The notes beneath the pieces were generated by a model, which searched no databases, was not told the DNA's origin, and saw nothing but the letters and a program-made list of their open reading frames with translations. 64,000 bases of DNA. It comes from Volvox africanus (taxonomy: Eukaryota; Chlorophyta; Chlorophyceae; Chlamydomonadales; Volvocaceae). Location of the stretch: assembly GCA_030268105.1 (NCBI GenBank), contig BSDZ01000114.1, positions 682,001 through 746,000 of the forward strand. The letters are read 5' to 3'. This document shows, piece by piece, positions 10,944-24,759 of the stretch (its first letter is position 1; every line of letters begins with the position of its first letter). The translations under genes and the position numbers were made by a program.

Positions 10944-11938
10944 TTCGCCGGCAGCGAAGGTCCCTCTCCATCGCTGCACCTCTTCCCACCCCGAAGTTTG
11001 GCCTCCGCACCTGTGCTGAACACCTGGACCCATACGTCCCAGGCTGCATCCACCACACTTCATGCTATGTTGCTTCACCCTTCACCCTTCACCCGTCAAA
11101 AACCTAAATGACAACACGACTCGATCGGGCATGCCATGCATCAACAAAACATACGGCAGCACACCACAACGTCAGAGACAACTCCAAAGACATGGCTCTT
11201 CTTAACTGGTCACATGCATGGGCTTGCTGTGGGAAATAACAGCTGGCAAGACAGATCATGGTCTTTCATACCTTGTTTCGCACAAAAGGTATAGGCCAAT
11301 CACATGGCCAGCTCTGGCCTACTCTTCTGTCAACCATATGATGGCAAGCAAGCCAGCCTGCTGCTTTGATATCCAAGTTCTGATTCCTCACCCTGCCTCC
11401 ATGTCAACCATCACCCTGCCCCCAAGCCACCTTTGATTTGAACTGTGGTACCAGAACCAGAACAGCAAACCCTTATATTCCCAATAAGACAACACAGCAG
11501 TACGACAGGGGGAGGTGTTGACTGGATGGATTTATAAATCAGTTGATGCATACATGTATGCCATGATTTGATGCAGCAGCATGAATGCAGCAGCATGAAT
11601 GATATGAATGATATCACGCTTCACCAGTGATATATATACATATATGTGTGTAGGATAGGGGGGTACATCACCCGTGGCCACTAACCTGGCAGTCCCTACC
11701 TTCCCCGGTGTTTCGGGGCACCCTAATCCAGTCTCCCATGCCGACTTCTCCAAAATCAGTGGTTTTCCCAGGTTCAGCACCCACCACCAGCATCCAGCGG
11801 AATCTGCCGAATCAACTAGGGCGTCAACTCCGCTACTGGTCAGCTCGCAGGTCACTTTAATTGGGGTCGTCACCGTCCATCGACATGGGGGCACCCTGCC
11901 CTTAACTTTAGGGTCTTTGGCCCGCTCTTGGTCGGGGT

Positions 11939-11964
11939 TATATATATATATATATATATATATA
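11939..11964. repeat. (TA)13 microsatellite, unit 3
   Basis: Uninterrupted TA run between cggggt and caccaattt. Confidence 0.97.
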
Positions 11965-13421
11965 CACCAATTTTTGAAAGACAATTTCAATCATCAACTG
12001 AGTGAGAGTATGTTCTCCGTCCAAGATGTGCACATTGCCTGTAGCAGTTGTGTGAACAATGCAACGTTTCTCATGCGAAAGGGTTGGTTGGTTTGTGTTG
12101 TATAACGGTTTGATTATCGTCCATGCGTTGGTTGATGCAACCGGACAAGACGATAAGTGAATGTAATTAATGCCATGCTATCCTTGATATTACATGTATG
12201 TATTCATCTAGTCATGTGTTGCGGAATCCATGAAATCAGGATTCTTTGTATGGCGTTGCCAGCTGTATCATTAATGCGCCAACTAATGAATGCTCGGATC
12301 GAGCTGGCAAACGTAGTTAATGAGCATTAGAATGGCATGTATTGTTAAGTAATAATAGTTGCTATATTATTGCTTTAATGCTGGCATGATCGACGCATAA
12401 GTGTGAGAATTGCGATGACCACAGTGCTTAGTCAACATCCGAATATTGATGCCAGGAAGGCTGCTTAATGATAAATATACTGTATCGATATCATGAGTAT
12501 GATACGTGCAAGGACGGCCCAATAGCATAAGCTTTTACCAAGCTCTAATCGGATTATCTTCAATGAAATCATATCGAGCTTTATTACGCTATATTTGGGT
12601 TTGGGAGCCAAGCCATAGCATTAATAGCCAGTTAGATGATGATTGCCTGGCGTCGGTCCTGATAGTTGAATGCGCCGCATTGCATCTATTGGACTGTAAG
12701 TTGTAACCTTTTGTGAGTCTGAAGTCTTCCGCTGCCCCTGAGATCGCGTCCAAATGCTTTGGTCTGTCTTGTGAGCATTCGGCATTTGGCACTTAACGTT
12801 TAGACGTGCAGATAAGTGCACGAGCAGCAAAGAGGGATACAACACGATGTACGGCGATCTGCTTATGCATATCATGAGCTTTTTAGGTATCATGCTTATG
12901 GCATGATGGCCTGTTAATATTTGTAGGCCAAAGGTATGTAGTTTACTACATTCCCCTAGACTCTGCACAGCAGGCTTGTCCTTTTCACAAGAATCTGATA
13001 AGATGCAGATGACACTACTGGATGGATATGTGCACGGATTTAACTGTGGCCTGTGTGATGCCCTCAACCGTATTCCTTGCTGATGGATGTGGGCCTGCCT
13101 TGATGGGCTCACAGGCCATCAGCCCCATGAACACAGCTTGATGAGTGTGCATGTTTGCTAGGTTGTGGGTCGGCATGTACCCATCATCAACGGGCACTGC
13201 GTTGCAGTCTCCAGCGCACCTAAAACGTCAATCAGTGTATTCATATGGGGCCGTTTAGGGTATTACTGGGCTGGACTTTCTTACCTCCATACAAGCCAGG
13301 CTTAGCTTACCTCTCCAATTTAAATTTTGTGTTGGATGTCCCACGAGGCAGTAAGATCATTCCCTAAGCATCCCCACAGTGTTGAGATGGGATGTAGGAT
13401 TAGGTTCATCAACAGGGTTGG

Positions 13422-13492
13422 GGGAGATGCGGAAATTGAACCCACGACCTCTCGCACCCTAAGCGAGAATCATACCACTAGACCAAACTCCC
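13422..13492 (-). tRNA. tRNA-Pro(AGG), unit 3, imperfect
   Basis: It has the same two defects as units 1 and 2, although the rest of unit 3 shares single-base variants with units further right (gatgatgattg, tggggaataac). The defects therefore do not follow unit ancestry exactly. Confidence 0.85.
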
Positions 13493-14486
13493 TTCGCCGG
13501 CAGCGAAGGTCCCTCTCCATCGCTCCACCTCTTCCCACCCCGAAGTTTGGCCTCCGCACCTGTGCTGAACACCTGGACCCATACGTCCCAGGCTGCATCC
13601 ACCACACTTCATGCTATGTTGCTTCACCCTTCACCCTTCACCCGTCAAAAACCTAAATGACAACACGACTCGATCGGGCATGCCATGCATCAACAAAACA
13701 TACGGCAGCACACCACAACGTCAGAGACAACTCCAAAGACATGGCTCTTCTTAACTGGTCACATGCATGGGCTTGCTGTGGGGAATAACAGCTGGCAAGA
13801 CAGATCATGGTCTTTCATACCTTGTTTCGCACAAAAGGTATAGGCCAATCACATGGCCAGCTCTGGCCTACTCTTCTGTCAACCATATGATGGCAAGCAA
13901 GCCAGCCTGCTGCTTTGATATCCAAGTTCTGATTCCTCACCCTGCCTCCATGTCAACCATCACCCTGCCCCCAAGCCACCTTTGATTTGAACTGTGGTAC
14001 CAGAACCAGAACAGCAAACCCTTATATTCCCAATAAGACAACACAGCAGTACGACAGGGGGAGGTGTTGACTGGATGGATTTATAAATCAGTTGATGCAT
14101 ACATGTATGCCATGATTTGATGCAGCAGCATGAATGCAGCAGCATGAATGATATGAATGATATCACGCTTCACCAGTGATATATATACATATATGTGTGT
14201 AGGATAGGGGGGTACATCACCCGTGGCCACTAACCTGGCAGTCCCTACCTTCCCCGGTGTTTCGGGGCACCCTAATCCAGTCTCCCATGCCGACTTCTCC
14301 AAAATCAGTGGTTTTCCCAGGTTCAGCACCCACCACCAGCATCCAGCGGAATCTGCCGAATCAACTAGGGCGTCAACTCCGCTACTGGTCAGCTCGCAGG
14401 TCACTTTAATTGGGGTCGTCACCGTCCATCGACATGGGGGCACCCTGCCCTTAACTTTAGGGTCTTTGGCCCGCTCTTGGTCGGGG

Positions 14487-14487
<1 letters not shown>

Positions 14488-14539
<52 letters not shown>
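14488..14539. repeat. (TA)26 microsatellite, unit 4
   Basis: Uninterrupted TA run, twice the length of the one in unit 3. Confidence 0.97.
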
Positions 14540-14542
<3 letters not shown>

Positions 14543-15996
14543 CAATTTTTGAAAGACAATTTCAATCATCAACTGAGTGAGAGTATGTTCTCCGTCCAAG
14601 ATGTGCACATTGCCTGTAGCAGTTGTGTGAACAATGCAACGTTTCTCATGCGAAAGGGTTGGTTGGTTTGTGTTGTATAACGGTTTGATTATCGTCCATG
14701 CGTTGGTTGATGCAACCGGACAAGACGATAAGTGAATGTAATTAATGCCATGCTATCCTTGATATTACATGTATGTATTCATCTAGTCATGTGTTGCGGA
14801 ATCCATGAAATCAGGATTCTTTGTATGGCGTTGCCAGCTGTATCATTAATGCGCCAACTAATGAATGCTCGGATCGAGCTGGCAAACGTAGTTAATGAGC
14901 ATTAGAATGGCATGTATTGTTAAGTAATAATAGTTGCTATATTATTGCTTTAATGCTGGCATGATCGACGCATAAGTGTGAGAATTGCGATGACCACAGT
15001 GCTTAGTCAACATCCGAATATTGATGCCAGGAAGGCTGCTTAATGATAAATATACTGTATCGATATCATGAGTATGATACGTGCAAGGACGGCCCAATAG
15101 CATAAGCTTTTACCAAGCTCTAATCGGATTATCTTCAATGAAATCATATCGAGCTTTATTACGCTATATTTGGGTTTGGGAGCCAAGCCATAGCATTAAT
15201 AGCCAGTTAGATGATGATTGCCTGGCGTCGGTCCTGATAGTTGAATGCGCCGCATTGCATCTATTGGACTGTAAGTTGTAACCTTTTGTGAGTCTGAAGT
15301 CTTCCGCTGCCCCTGAGATCGCGTCCAAATGCTTTGGTCTGTCTTGTGAGCATTCGGCATTTGGCACTTAACGTTTAGACGTGCAGATAAGTGCACGAGC
15401 AGCAAAGAGGGATACAACACGATGTACGGCGATCTGCTTATGCATATCATGAGCTTTTTAGGTATCATGCTTATGGCATGATGGCCTGTTAATATTTGTA
15501 GGCCAAAGGTATGTAGTTTACTACATTCCCCTAGACTCTGCACAGCAGGCTTGTCCTTTTCACAAGAATCTGATAAGATGCAGATGACACTACTGGATGG
15601 ATATGTGCACGGATTTAACTGTGGCCTGTGTGATGCCCTCAACCGTATTCCTTGCTGATGGATGTGGGCCTGCCTTGATGGGCTCACAGGCCATCAGCCC
15701 CATGAACACAGCTTGATGAGTGTGCATGTTTGCTAGGTTGTGGGTCGGCATGTACCCATCATCAACGGGCACTGCGTTGCAGTCTCCAGCGCACCTAAAA
15801 CGTCAATCAGTGTATTCATATGGGGCCGTTTAGGGTATTACTGGGCTGGACTTTCTTACCTCCATACAAGCCAGGCTTAGCTTACCTCTCCAATTTAAAT
15901 TTTGTGTTGGATGTCCCACGAGGCAGTAAGATCATTCCCTAAGCATCCCCACAGTGTTGAGATGGGATGTAGGATTAGGTTCATCAACAGGGTTGG

Positions 15997-16067
15997 GGGA
16001 GTTGCGGGAATTGAACCCACGACCTCTCGCACCCTAAGCGAGAATCATACCACTAGACCAAACTCCC
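15997..16067 (-). tRNA. tRNA-Pro(AGG), unit 4, intact
   Basis: All four stems pair: acceptor GGGAGTT/AACTCCC, D arm, anticodon CTCGC/GCGAG and T arm GTGGG/CCCGC with loop TTCAATT. A and B boxes are both good, so this is the first structurally sound copy from the left. As elsewhere in the array, no TTTT lies near the 3' end. Confidence 0.95.
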
Positions 16068-17061
16068 TTCGCCGGCAGCGAAGGTCCCTCTCCATCGCTC
16101 CACCTCTTCCCACCCCGAAGTTTGGCCTCCGCACCTGTGCTGAACACCTGGACCCATACGTCCCAGGCTGCATCCACCACACTTCATGCTATGTTGCTTC
16201 ACCCTTCACCCTTCACCCGTCAAAAACCTAAATGACAACACGACTCGATCGGGCATGCCATGCATCAACAAAACATACGGCAGCACACCACAACGTCAGA
16301 GACAACTCCAAAGACATGGCTCTTCTTAACTGGTCACATGCATGGGCTTGCTGTGGGGAATAACAGCTGGCAAGACAGATCATGGTCTTTCATACCTTGT
16401 TTCGCACAAAAGGTATAGGCCAATCACATGGCCAGCTCTGGCCTACTCTTCTGTCAACCATATGATGGCAAGCAAGCCAGCCTGCTGCTTTGATATCCAA
16501 GTTCTGATTCCTCACCCTGCCTCCATGTCAACCATCACCCTGCCCCCAAGCCACCTTTGATTTGAACTGTGGTACCAGAACCAGAACAGCAAACCCTTAT
16601 ATTCCCAATAAGACAACACAGCAGTACGACAGGGGGAGGTGTTGACTGGATGGATTTATAAATCAGTTGATGCATACATGTATGCCATGATTTGATGCAG
16701 CAGCATGAATGCAGCAGCATGAATGATATGAATGATATCACGCTTCACCAGTGATATATATACATATATGTGTGTAGGATAGGGGGGTACATCACCCGTG
16801 GCCACTAACCTGGCAGTCCCTACCTTCCCCGGTGTTTCGGGGCACCCTAATCCAGTCTCCCATGCCGACTTCTCCAAAATCAGTGGTTTTCCCAGGTTCA
16901 GCACCCACCACCAGCATCCAGCGGAATCTGCCGAATCAACTAAGGCGTCAACTCCGCTACTGGTCAGCTCGCAGGTCACTTTAATTGGGGTCGTCACCGT
17001 CCATCGACATGGGGGCACCCTGCCCTTTACTTTAGGGTCTTTGGCCCGCTCTTGGTCGGGG

Positions 17062-17062
<1 letters not shown>

Positions 17063-17124
<62 letters not shown>
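17063..17124. repeat. (TA)31 microsatellite, unit 5
   Basis: The longest TA run in the array. Confidence 0.97.
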
Positions 17125-17127
<3 letters not shown>

Positions 17128-18581
17128 CAATTTTTGAAAGACAATTTCAATCATCAACTGAGTGAGAGTATGTTCTCCGTCCAAGATGTGCACATTGCCT
17201 GTAGCAGTTGTGTGAACAATGCAACGTTTCTCATGCGAAAGGGTTGGTTGGTTTGTGTTGTATAACGGTTTGATTATCGTCCATGCGTTGGTTGATGCAA
17301 CCGGACAAGACGATAAGTGAATGTAATTAATGCCATGCTATCCTTGATATTACATGTATGTATTCATCTAGTCATGTGTTGCGGAATCCATGAAATCAGG
17401 ATTCTTTGTATGGCGTTGCCAGCTGTATCATTAATGCGCCAACTAATGAATGCTCGGATCGAGCTGGCAAACGTAGTTAATGAGCATTAGAATGGCATGT
17501 ATTGTTAAGTAATAATAGTTGCTATATTATTGCTTTAATGCTGGCATGATCGACGCATAAGTGTGAGAATTGCGATGACCACAGTGCTTAGTCAACATCC
17601 GAATATTGATGCCAGGAAGGCTGCTTAATGATAAATATACTGTATCGATATCATGAGTATGATACGTGCAAGGACGGCCCAATAGCATAAGCTTTTACCA
17701 AGCTCTAATCGGATTATCTTCAATGAAATCATATCGAGCTTTATTACGCTATATTTGGGTTTGGGAGCCAAGCCATAGCATTAATAGCCAGTTAGATGAT
17801 GATTGCCTGGCGTCGGTCCTGATAGTTGAATGCGCCGCATTGCATCTATTGGACTGTAAGTTGTAACCTTTTGTGAGTCTGAAGTCTTCCGCTGCCCCTG
17901 AGATCGCGTCCAAATGCTTTGGTCTGTCTTGTGAGCATTCGGCATTTGGCACTTAACGTTTAGACGTGCAGATAAGTGCACGAGCAGCAAAGAGGGATAC
18001 AACACGATGTACGGCGATCTGCTTATGCATATCATGAGCTTTTTAGGTATCATGCTTATGGCATGATGGCCTGTTAATATTTGTAGGCCAAAGGTATGTA
18101 GTTTACTACATTCCCCTAGACTCTGCACAGCAGGCTTGTCCTTTTCACAAGAATCTGATAAGATGCAGATGACACTACTGGATGGATATGTGCACGGATT
18201 TAACTGTGGCCTGTGTGATGCCCTCAACCGTATTCCTTGCTGATGGATGTGGGCCTGCCTTGATGGGCTCACAGGCCATCAGCCCCATGAACACAGCTTG
18301 ATGAGTGTGCATGTTTGCTAGGTTGTGGGTCGGCATGTACCCATCATCAACGGGCACTGCGTTGCAGTCTCCAGCGCACCTAAAACGTCAATCAGTGTAT
18401 TCATATGGGGCCGTTTAGGGTATTACTGGGCTGGACTTTCTTACCTCCATACAAGCCAGGCTTAGCTTACCTCTCCAATTTAAATTTTGTGTTGGATGTC
18501 CCACGAGGCAGTAAGATCATTCCCTAAGCATCCCCACAGTGTTGAGATGGGATGTAGGATTAGGTTCATCAACAGGGTTGG

Positions 18582-18652
18582 GGGAGATGCGGGAATTGAA
18601 CCCACGACCTCTCGCACCCTAAGCGAGAATCATACCACTAGACCAAACTCCC
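18582..18652 (-). tRNA. tRNA-Pro(AGG), unit 5, one acceptor mismatch
   Basis: This copy is intermediate: the T arm and B box are intact (C61 present), but the U-U mismatch at 6-67 of the acceptor remains. It combines the left-end and right-end states, as expected from gene conversion or crossing-over within the gene, or as an evolutionary intermediate. Confidence 0.9.
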
Positions 18653-19647
18653 TTCGCCGGCAGCGAAGGTCCCTCTCCATCGCTCCACCTCTTCCCACCC
18701 CGAAGTTTGGCCTCCGCACCTGTGCTGAACACCTGGACCCATACGTCCCAGGCTGCATCCACCACACTTCATGCTATGTTGCTTCACCCTTCACCCTTCA
18801 CCCGTCAAAAACCTAAATGACAACACGACTCGATCGGGCATGCCATGCATCAACAAAACATACGGCAGCACACCACAACGTCAGAGACAACTCCAAAGAC
18901 ATGGCTCTTCTTAACTGGTCACATGCATGGGCTTGCTGTGGGGAATAACAGCTGGCAAGACAGATCATGGTCTTTCATACCTTGTTTCGCACAAAAGGTA
19001 TAGGCCAATCACATGGCCAGCTCTGGCCTACTCTTCTGTCAACCATATGATGGCAAGCAAGCCAGCCTGCTGCTTTGATATCCAAGTTCTGATTCCTCAC
19101 CCTGCCTCCATGTCAACCATCACCCTGCCCCCAAGCCACCTTTGATTTGAACTGTGGTACCAGAACCAGAACAGCAAACCCTTATATTCCCAATAAGACA
19201 ACACAGCAGTACGACAGGGGGAGGTGTTGACTGGATGGATTTATAAATCAGTTGATGCATACATGTATGCCATGATTTGATGCAGCAGCATGAATGCAGC
19301 AGCATGAATGATATGAATGATATCACGCTTCACCAGTGATATATATACATATATGTGTGTAGGATAGGGGGGTACATCACCCGTGGCCACTAACCTGGCA
19401 GTCCCTACCTTCCCCGGTGTTTCGGGGCACCCTAATCCAGTCTCCCATGCCGACTTCTCCAAAATCAGTGGTTTTCCCAGGTTCAGCACCCACCACCAGC
19501 ATCCAGCGGAATCTGCCGAATCAACTAAGGCGTCAACTCCGCTACTGGTCAGCTCGCAGGTCACTTTAATTGGGGTCGTCACCGTCCATCGACATGGGGG
19601 CACCCTGCCCTTTACTTTAGGGTCTTTGGCCCGCTCTTGGTCGGGGT

Positions 19648-19669
19648 TATATATATATATATATATATA
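19648..19669. repeat. (TA)11 microsatellite, unit 6
   Basis: Short TA run, identical in length to those of units 7 and 8. Confidence 0.97.
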
Positions 19670-21126
19670 CACCAATTTTTGAAAGACAATTTCAATCATC
19701 AACTGAGTGAGAGTATGTTCTCCGTCCAAGATGTGCACATTGCCTGTAGCAGTTGTGTGAACAATGCAACGTTTCTCATGCGAAAGGGTTGGTTGGTTTG
19801 TGTTGTATAACGGTTTGATTATCGTCCATGCGTTGGTTGATGCAACCGGACAAGACGATAAGTGAATGTAATTAATGCCATGCTATCCTTGATATTACAT
19901 GTATGTATTCATCTAGTCATGTGTTGCGGAATCCATGAAATCAGGATTCTTTGTATGGCGTTGCCAGCTGTATCATTAATGCGCCAACTAATGAATGCTC
20001 GGATCGAGCTGGCAAACGTAGTTAATGAGCATTAGAATGGCATGTATTGTTAAGTAATAATAGTTGCTATATTATTGCTTTAATGCTGGCATGATCGACG
20101 CATAAGTGTGAGAATTGCGATGACCACAGTGCTTAGTCAACATCCGAATATTGATGCCAGGAAGGCTGCTTAATGATAAATATACTGTATCGATATCATG
20201 AGTATGATACGTGCAAGGACGGCCCAATAGCATAAGCTTTTACCAAGCTCTAATCGGATTATCTTCAATGAAATCATATCGAGCTTTATTACGCTATATT
20301 TGGGTTTGGGAGCCAAGCCATAGCATTAATAGCCAGTTAGATGATGATTGCCTGGCGTCGGTCCTGATAGTTGAATGCGCCGCATTGCATCTATTGGACT
20401 GTAAGTTGTAACCTTTTGTGAGTCTGAAGTCTTCCGCTGCCCCTGAGATCGCGTCCAAATGCTTTGGTCTGTCTTGTGAGCATTCGGCATTTGGCACTTA
20501 ACGTTTAGACGTGCAGATAAGTGCACGAGCAGCAAAGAGGGATACAACACGATGTACGGCGATCTGCTTATGCATATCATGAGCTTTTTAGGTATCATGC
20601 TTATGGCATGATGGCCTGTTAATATTTGTAGGCCAAAGGTATGTAGTTTACTACATTCCCCTAGACTCTGCACAGCAGGCTTGTCCTTTTCACAAGAATC
20701 TGATAAGATGCAGATGACACTACTGGATGGATATGTGCACGGATTTAACTGTGGCCTGTGTGATGCCCTCAACCGTATTCCTTGCTGATGGATGTGGGCC
20801 TGCCTTGATGGGCTCACAGGCCATCAGCCCCATGAACACAGCTTGATGAGTGTGCATGTTTGCTAGGTTGTGGGTCGGCATGTACCCATCATCAACGGGC
20901 ACTGCGTTGCAGTCTCCAGCGCACCTAAAACGTCAATCAGTGTATTCATATGGGGCCGTTTAGGGTATTACTGGGCTGGACTTTCTTACCTCCATACAAG
21001 CCAGGCTTAGCTTACCTCTCCAATTTAAATTTTGTGTTGGATGTCCCACGAGGCAGTAAGATCATTCCCTAAGCATCCCCACAGTGTTGAGATGGGATGT
21101 AGGATTAGGTTCATCAACAGGGTTGG

Positions 21127-21197
21127 GGGAGTTGCGGGAATTGAACCCACGACCTCTCGCACCCTAAGCGAGAATCATACCACTAGACCAAACTCCC
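21127..21197 (-). tRNA. tRNA-Pro(AGG), unit 6, intact
   Basis: Fully paired cloverleaf, same sequence as the unit-4 copy. Confidence 0.95.
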
Positions 21198-22192
21198 TTC
21201 GCCGGCAGCGAAGGTCCCTCTCCATCGCTCCACCTCTTCCCACCCCGAAGTTTGGCCTCCGCACCTGTGCTGAACACCTGGACCCATACGTCCCAGGCTG
21301 CATCCACCACACTTCATGCTATGTTGCTTCACCCTTCACCCTTCACCCGTCAAAAACCTAAATGACAACACGACTCGATCGGGCATGCCATGCATCAACA
21401 AAACATACGGCAGCACACCACAACGTCAGAGACAACTCCAAAGACATGGCTCTTCTTAACTGGTCACATGCATGGGCTTGCTGTGGGGAATAACAGCTGG
21501 CAAGACAGATCATGGTCTTTCATACCTTGTTTCGCACAAAAGGTATAGGCCAATCACATGGCCAGCTCTGGCCTACTCTTCTGTCAACCATATGATGGCA
21601 AGCAAGCCAGCCTGCTGCTTTGATATCCAAGTTCTGATTCCTCACCCTGCCTCCATGTCAACCATCACCCTGCCCCCAAGCCACCTTTGATTTGAACTGT
21701 GGTACCAGAACCAGAACAGCAAACCCTTATATTCCCAATAAGACAACACAGCAGTACGACAGGGGGAGGTGTTGACTGGATGGATTTATAAATCAGTTGA
21801 TGCATACATGTATGCCATGATTTGATGCAGCAGCATGAATGCAGCAGCATGAATGATATGAATGATATCACGCTTCACCAGTGATATATATACATATATG
21901 TGTGTAGGATAGGGGGGTACATCACCCGTGGCCACTAACCTGGCAGTCCCTACCTTCCCCGGTGTTTCGGGGCACCCTAATCCAGTCTCCCATGCCGACT
22001 TCTCCAAAATCAGTGGTTTTCCCAGGTTCAGCACCCACCACCAGCATCCAGCGGAATCTGCCGAATCAACTAAGGCGTCAACTCCGCTACTGGTCAGCTC
22101 GCAGGTCACTTTAATTGGGGTCGTCACCGTCCATCGACATGGGGGCACCCTGCCCTTTACTTTAGGGTCTTTGGCCCGCTCTTGGTCGGGGT

Positions 22193-22214
22193 TATATATA
22201 TATATATATATATA
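22193..22214. repeat. (TA)11 microsatellite, unit 7
   Basis: Same length as in units 6 and 8. Confidence 0.97.
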
Positions 22215-23671
22215 CACCAATTTTTGAAAGACAATTTCAATCATCAACTGAGTGAGAGTATGTTCTCCGTCCAAGATGTGCACATTGCCTGTAGCAGTTG
22301 TGTGAACAATGCAACGTTTCTCATGCGAAAGGGTTGGTTGGTTTGTGTTGTATAACGGTTTGATTATCGTCCATGCGTTGGTTGATGCAACCGGACAAGA
22401 CGATAAGTGAATGTAATTAATGCCATGCTATCCTTGATATTACATGTATGTATTCATCTAGTCATGTGTTGCGGAATCCATGAAATCAGGATTCTTTGTA
22501 TGGCGTTGCCAGCTGTATCATTAATGCGCCAACTAATGAATGCTCGGATCGAGCTGGCAAACGTAGTTAATGAGCATTAGAATGGCATGTATTGTTAAGT
22601 AATAATAGTTGCTATATTATTGCTTTAATGCTGGCATGATCGACGCATAAGTGTGAGAATTGCGATGACCACAGTGCTTAGTCAACATCCGAATATTGAT
22701 GCCAGGAAGGCTGCTTAATGATAAATATACTGTATCGATATCATGAGTATGATACGTGCAAGGACGGCCCAATAGCATAAGCTTTTACCAAGCTCTAATC
22801 GGATTATCTTCAATGAAATCATATCGAGCTTTATTACGCTATATTTGGGTTTGGGAGCCAAGCCATAGCATTAATAGCCAGTTAGATGATGATTGCCTGG
22901 CGTCGGTCCTGATAGTTGAATGCGCCGCATTGCATCTATTGGACTGTAAGTTGTAACCTTTTGTGAGTCTGAAGTCTTCCGCTGCCCCTGAGATCGCGTC
23001 CAAATGCTTTGGTCTGTCTTGTGAGCATTCGGCATTTGGCACTTAACGTTTAGACGTGCAGATAAGTGCACGAGCAGCAAAGAGGGATACAACACGATGT
23101 ACGGCGATCTGCTTATGCATATCATGAGCTTTTTAGGTATCATGCTTATGGCATGATGGCCTGTTAATATTTGTAGGCCAAAGGTATGTAGTTTACTACA
23201 TTCCCCTAGACTCTGCACAGCAGGCTTGTCCTTTTCACAAGAATCTGATAAGATGCAGATGACACTACTGGATGGATATGTGCACGGATTTAACTGTGGC
23301 CTGTGTGATGCCCTCAACCGTATTCCTTGCTGATGGATGTGGGCCTGCCTTGATGGGCTCACAGGCCATCAGCCCCATGAACACAGCTTGATGAGTGTGC
23401 ATGTTTGCTAGGTTGTGGGTCGGCATGTACCCATCATCAACGGGCACTGCGTTGCAGTCTCCAGCGCACCTAAAACGTCAATCAGTGTATTCATATGGGG
23501 CCGTTTAGGGTATTACTGGGCTGGACTTTCTTACCTCCATACAAGCCAGGCTTAGCTTACCTCTCCAATTTAAATTTTGTGTTGGATGTCCCACGAGGCA
23601 GTAAGATCATTCCCTAAGCATCCCCACAGTGTTGAGATGGGATGTAGGATTAGGTTCATCAACAGGGTTGG

Positions 23672-23742
23672 GGGAGTTGCGGGAATTGAACCCACGACCT
23701 CTCGCACCCTAAGCGAGAATCATACCACTAGACCAAACTCCC
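23672..23742 (-). tRNA. tRNA-Pro(AGG), unit 7, intact
   Basis: Fully paired cloverleaf, same sequence as in units 4, 6 and 8. Confidence 0.95.
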
Positions 23743-24737
23743 TTCGCCGGCAGCGAAGGTCCCTCTCCATCGCTCCACCTCTTCCCACCCCGAAGTTTGG
23801 CCTCCGCACCTGTGCTGAACACCTGGACCCATACGTCCCAGGCTGCATCCACCACACTTCATGCTATGTTGCTTCACCCTTCACCCTTCACCCGTCAAAA
23901 ACCTAAATGACAACACGACTCGATCGGGCATGCCATGCATCAACAAAACATACGGCAGCACACCACAACGTCAGAGACAACTCCAAAGACATGGCTCTTC
24001 TTAACTGGTCACATGCATGGGCTTGCTGTGGGGAATAACAGCTGGCAAGACAGATCATGGTCTTTCATACCTTGTTTCGCACAAAAGGTATAGGCCAATC
24101 ACATGGCCAGCTCTGGCCTACTCTTCTGTCAACCATATGATGGCAAGCAAGCCAGCCTGCTGCTTTGATATCCAAGTTCTGATTCCTCACCCTGCCTCCA
24201 TGTCAACCATCACCCTGCCCCCAAGCCACCTTTGATTTGAACTGTGGTACCAGAACCAGAACAGCAAACCCTTATATTCCCAATAAGACAACACAGCAGT
24301 ACGACAGGGGGAGGTGTTGACTGGATGGATTTATAAATCAGTTGATGCATACATGTATGCCATGATTTGATGCAGCAGCATGAATGCAGCAGCATGAATG
24401 ATATGAATGATATCACGCTTCACCAGTGATATATATACATATATGTGTGTAGGATAGGGGGGTACATCACCCGTGGCCACTAACCTGGCAGTCCCTACCT
24501 TCCCCGGTGTTTCGGGGCACCCTAATCCAGTCTCCCATGCCGACTTCTCCAAAATCAGTGGTTTTCCCAGGTTCAGCACCCACCACCAGCATCCAGCGGA
24601 ATCTGCCGAATCAACTAAGGCGTCAACTCCGCTACTGGTCAGCTCGCAGGTCACTTTAATTGGGGTCGTCACCGTCCATCGACATGGGGGCACCCTGCCC
24701 TTTACTTTAGGGTCTTTGGCCCGCTCTTGGTCGGGGT

Positions 24738-24759
24738 TATATATATATATATATATATA
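24738..24759. repeat. (TA)11 microsatellite, unit 8
   Basis: Same length as in units 6 and 7. Confidence 0.97.
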
